Source: Labedella gwakjiensis (lineage in GTDB: Bacteria; Actinomycetota; Actinomycetes; Actinomycetales; Microbacteriaceae). From it: DNA of 64,000 nucleotides. This document shows positions 61,544 through 64,000 of the stretch, piece after piece. The translations under genes and the position numbers were made by a program. Within the stretch, counting starts at the first letter, position 1, and each line of letters opens with the position of its first letter. The notes beneath the pieces were generated by a model. The model was not told the DNA's origin and made no database searches. It saw nothing but the letters and a program-made list of their open reading frames with translations. Location of the stretch: assembly GCF_003014675.1 (NCBI RefSeq), contig NZ_PYAU01000001.1, forward strand, positions 2,232,001 through 2,296,000, given 5' to 3'.

Positions 61544-61876
61544 CTCTTCTTCTCCTTCTTGCCGCTCGTTGCGCGGCGTCGTCGTTGATGGATGGTGGTC
61601 TGGAAACCGGTGACGCTCACGGTGTCTTCTCGCGGCGTCTGACATCAGTCTTCTCTGGTCGAGGAGTGACCGCACGGGGTTGCGCAGTGTGATCCAGCGG
61701 ACGACGAGATAAACGCTGATCTGGTGAATGCCTGATGAGGGTATGATTCCGGGGCGGCGTCCGAGTCGGCGTCGACTCGACGTTCAGGAAGGTCTCAGGC
61801 TGGCGGGTTCGGACGGCGGCGCCGACCCGGATCGCGCCGCCCCCGGCTAGGTTCACGGCTCCTGAATAATGGAGTC
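61544..61876. other. 333-bp intergenic region upstream of dps and DUF1349 gene
   Basis: No convincing gene. It separates divergent dps (minus, start 61543) and the DUF1349 gene (plus, start 61877), so both promoters should be here. TATGAT at 61742-61747 is a good -10 match on the plus strand, but no -35 box is clear at 17-18 bases. AATAAT (61865-61870), six bases before the ATG at 61877, may be a leaderless -10. I saw no clear operator. Confidence 0.5.
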
Positions 61877-62500
61877 ATGAACCACAACGCCGTGCAGCTC
61901 GTCGAAGTCCCCTTTCCGCTCATCCCCAACGAGGACTGGTCGTGGCAGCACGACGGTGCCTCGGTGACGGTGACCGCGAAACCGCACAGTGACTTCTTCA
62001 TCGACCCGAGCGGCGAGGGTGGCGTGGCCGCCGAGTCGCTCATGAACGCGGTGGCCGTTCTCGGCGACCCGCCGACGGGGGATTTCACGTTCTCCGCCCG
62101 CGTCGGAGTGGACTTCCGAGACACGTTCGATGCGGGAACGCTGTTCCTCTGGGCCGACGAGACGCACTGGGCGAAGCTGTGCTTCGAGTTCTCGCCCGAC
62201 CGCACGCCCATGGTCGTGTCCGTTGTGACACGCGGACTGTCGGACGACGCGAACGGCTTCGACGTCGACGGCCGTGAGGTGTGGCTGCGGGTCGCACGCC
62301 AGTCCGGGGTGTGGGCGTTCCACGCCTCGGTCGATGGCGAGCGCTGGAACTTCGTCCGCGCCTTCTCCTTCGGCCCGGTGTCGAGCGACGTGCGCGTGGG
62401 ACTCGAGGTGCAGAGCCCCACGGGCGAGGGCTGCGATGTGACGTTCTCGGATGTCACCTTCCGCTCGGTCGCCCTCGCGGACCTCCGCGACGGGTCCTGA
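61877..62500 (+). CDS. DUF1349 family (concanavalin-like) protein
   Basis: A 207-residue soluble protein of the DUF1349 beta-jelly-roll family (regulation of enolase protein 1-like). Signatures: WSWQHDGASVTVTAKPHSDFFIDP near the start, DFTFSARVGVDFRDTFDAGTLFLWADETHWAKLCFE in the middle and VGLEVQSPTGEGCDVTFSDVTF at the end. No signal peptide. Probably binds a carbohydrate, but no catalytic residues can be assigned. ATG 61877, with AATAAT six bases upstream, suits leaderless initiation. The GNAT gene begins 14 bases after the stop. Confidence 0.8.
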   Translation: MNHNAVQLVEVPFPLIPNEDWSWQHDGASVTVTAKPHSDFFIDPSGEGGVAAESLMNAVAVLGDPPTGDFTFSARVGVDFRDTFDAGTLFLWADETHWAKLCFEFSPDRTPMVVSVVTRGLSDDANGFDVDGREVWLRVARQSGVWAFHASVDGERWNFVRAFSFGPVSSDVRVGLEVQSPTGEGCDVTFSDVTFRSVALADLRDGS

Positions 62501-62514
62501 CGGGAGAGTCTCGA

Positions 62515-63045
62515 ATGTCACCGGAATCGGAGTCGACGGTTCTTGAGACGCCGCGCCTTCTACTGCGTCGGCAGGAGGTGGGTGACGCCGCCGTCTGGCG
62601 CCGGCTCTGGACGGAGCGGGACCCGCGCGTGCCGCCGCACCGCCGGATCGATCCGCAGGGGCGCCCGTCCGTCGAGGACATCGCGGCGACCATCCGCGAC
62701 CACCGAGACCAGCCCGGTCCCGGCCTCCTGACCGTGGAGCGGAAGGACGAGGGCGACGTCATCGGGTACTGCGGCCTCGTCTTCACGGGGAAGGGTGAGG
62801 GTGACGAGCCCGAGCTCGTCTTCGAGCTGCTCCGGGCCGTGCACAACCGCGGCTACGCGACGGAGGCTGGTCGGGCGGTGATCGAGTGGGCCGCCGACGC
62901 CGGCCACCGTCGCTTGTGGGCGACGGTGTGGGACTGGAACGTCGCGTCGCTCCGTGCTCTCGAGAAGCTCGGCTTCCGCGACAGTGGTCGTCCGGGTACC
63001 GACGTCGAGCACGGCCGGATGATCGTCACTGTTCGCGAGAGCTGA
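62515..63045 (+). CDS. GNAT acetyltransferase, RimJ/RimL type
   Basis: A 176-residue acetyltransferase: LETPRLLLRRQEVGDAAVWRRLWTERDPRVPPH at the start, then DVIGYCGLVFTG (strand 4) and ELLRAVHNRGYATEAGRAVIEWAADAGHRRLWATVWDWNVASLRALEKLGFRDSG, where RGYATEA is the acetyl-CoA loop. Target unknown. ATG 62515 with GGGAGAG six bases upstream is preferred to the frame's upstream extension. Its last 20 bases overlap the 3' end of the Pr6Pr gene on the other strand. Confidence 0.82.
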   Translation: MSPESESTVLETPRLLLRRQEVGDAAVWRRLWTERDPRVPPHRRIDPQGRPSVEDIAATIRDHRDQPGPGLLTVERKDEGDVIGYCGLVFTGKGEGDEPELVFELLRAVHNRGYATEAGRAVIEWAADAGHRRLWATVWDWNVASLRALEKLGFRDSGRPGTDVEHGRMIVTVRES

Positions 63046-63664
63046 CGAGGAAGCGTCCACGGTAGCGGCTCGCCCACCAGACGAGCGTGCCGGCGAGAGT
63101 CAGCGCGGCGAGCAGCCCGGCGACGTGCACAATCAGTGACGGCACGCCGTGCTCCGGGAGGAGGAATCCGTACGGGACCCATCCGTCCGTCGCTCCGCGG
63201 ATGAGGACGACCGTGATCCAGACGGCCGGGTAGGGGAGGACCAGCCAGAGGCCCGACCACCGGAGCGGCCTCCGGTCGCCGATCAGGACCCAGTCGAGCA
63301 GCACCAGAACGGGGACGACGGCGTGGAGCGTCACGCTGACCCACGGCGGGGCGGACCCGGTGCCGGGGACGAGCACGTTGTAGACCACCGCGACGATGAT
63401 CAAACACGCGGTCGCAACGGCGCGGCATGCGGTGAGCAAGGCGGGCGCCGGCCTGCGCCGCACGCCGAGGATCCCGGTGAGAACGAGGACGACAGCGATC
63501 AGGAGGCTCGTCAGATTCGTGAAGTAGCCGAAGAAGTCGAACGGGTTCCGATCGCCGCCCTCGACGTACGCGAACCCCAGAACACCGAGGATCACGACCC
63601 CGAGCACGAGCCGTGCGACGGCGACGGGCCGGCCGGCGATCGGTGTCTCGTCCGCGGAAGCCAT
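63026..63664 (-). CDS. Pr6Pr family membrane protein
   Basis: A 212-residue protein with six spans, matching the Pr6Pr/FAR-17a-like family. First span near residue 17-35, then NPFDFFGYFTNLTSLLIAVVLVLTG, where FGYFTNL is the family signature. TLHAVVPVLVLLDWVLIGDRRPLRWSGLWLVLPYPAVW supplies the conserved His and W...P motif. Function unknown. ATG 63664 is preceded by TACTGT and seven bases, a possible leaderless promoter. Tail-to-tail overlap of 20 bp with the GNAT gene. Confidence 0.82.
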   Translation of the reverse strand: MASADETPIAGRPVAVARLVLGVVILGVLGFAYVEGGDRNPFDFFGYFTNLTSLLIAVVLVLTGILGVRRRPAPALLTACRAVATACLIIVAVVYNVLVPGTGSAPPWVSVTLHAVVPVLVLLDWVLIGDRRPLRWSGLWLVLPYPAVWITVVLIRGATDGWVPYGFLLPEHGVPSLIVHVAGLLAALTLAGTLVWWASRYRGRFLVSSREQ

Positions 63665-63688
63665 ACCCGCGACAGTACCGGTCGGATT

Positions 63689-64000
63689 TCAGAGCGTCCG
63701 TACGAGACGTTCGAGGAAGGCTCGGCCGAAGACCGCTCCTCCACCGGCCGACTCGTGGAGCAGTGAGCTCACGGCTCGAGCGTGCGCGACCTCGATCGCG
63801 TACTCGGGATCGGATGCGGTGAGCCGACAGAACCGCCGCAGCCGGGTGCGAAGCACCTCGCCCGGATCCGGGACGGCGGAGAGATCGGAGACGCGTGTGA
63901 GGCAGACGGTGAACGCGTCCCATGCCACGGGTCCCCGCACGGCCGTCGGGTCGATCGCGAGCCATGGGCGCCGTCTGGCGGCGAGCACGTTCCCTTCGTG
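63689..64000 (-). CDS. aminoglycoside/hydroxyurea phosphotransferase-like kinase, C-terminal part
   Basis: The last 103 residues of a protein whose 5' end lies beyond the window edge. It opens with HEGNVLAARRRPWLAIDPTAVRGPVAWDAF: the HxGN catalytic-loop remnant and the IDP motif at the Mg-ATP site of the streptomycin 6-kinase/hydroxyurea resistance (APH 6) family. A helical C-terminus follows (YAIEVAHARAVSSLLHE). Such kinases inactivate aminoglycosides, but many chromosomal copies have unknown substrates. The frame is continuous to base 64000. Lies 24 bases upstream of the Pr6Pr gene on the same strand. Confidence 0.75.
   Translation of the reverse strand, partial: HEGNVLAARRRPWLAIDPTAVRGPVAWDAFTVCLTRVSDLSAVPDPGEVLRTRLRRFCRLTASDPEYAIEVAHARAVSSLLHESAGGGAVFGRAFLERLVRTL

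Overview
High-GC (around 70 percent) actinobacterial chromosome segment. GTG starts, GTGA/ATGA stop-start overlaps, leaderless-type promoters, a WXG100/EccC secretion locus, a mycothiol-type isomerase-family protein, DUF3151 next to purA and a Zur-type zinc uptake locus fit Actinomycetota. The gene mix makes Microbacteriaceae the best guess, but that is inference. No rRNA, tRNA, CRISPR array, transposase or phage gene was seen.

Layout. 1-2000: edge fragment, a small unknown gene and a pair of overlapping membrane-protein genes. 2146-10645: a minus-strand type VII secretion (T7SS) effector locus. Reading 5' to 3' it holds an FHA/zinc-ribbon protein, three WXG-type small proteins, a 1220-residue polymorphic toxin with two C-terminal warheads (papain-fold glutamine deamidase-like, then GH-E nuclease-like), and four small immunity candidates (ankyrin, SUFU-like, and two paralogues). 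10739-13498: two major-facilitator transporters. 13750-21110: the T7SS ATPase EccC/EssC with an FHA domain, a secreted Ig-like protein, a single-span membrane protein and a lipoprotein. 21241-28187: cutinase-family protein, SPOUT RNA methyltransferase, a four-gene quaternary-amine (osmoprotectant) ABC importer, DUF3151 and purA. 28287-38535: mycothiol isomerase-like protein, lactonase, amidohydrolase plus agmatine deiminase, GNAT, EamA exporter, LolD/FtsX-like ABC pair, chorismate mutase plus short-chain reductase. 38627-44189: YhgE/Pip and MMPL genes divergent from a TetR gene with three operator palindromes between them. 44205-49224: zinc importer aztA, aztB, aztD-like, aztC, aztD with a Zur-like box. 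49308-57052: MFS exporter, then a LacI-controlled sugar ABC importer without its own ATPase, ending in a debranching-enzyme-like glycosidase. 57062-64000: VOC protein, AraC/GyrI regulator, stress genes (GSP39-type reductase, DUF2945, FAD reductase, Dps), DUF1349, GNAT, Pr6Pr membrane protein and a truncated aminoglycoside phosphotransferase-like gene.

Most notable points. (1) A dual-warhead T7SS toxin followed by a compact immunity array. (2) A family of four 60-bp palindromes, each immediately 3' of a gene, with an identical stem core, constant 18-nt centre and compensating substitutions in the arms; they look like a dispersed bidirectional terminator or REP-like element. (3) A recurrent TAGnnT-N6-start signature at about ten genes that indicates leaderless transcription and settles several start codons. 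(4) Two regulator-operator sets readable directly from sequence (TetR and LacI), plus a Zur-like box.
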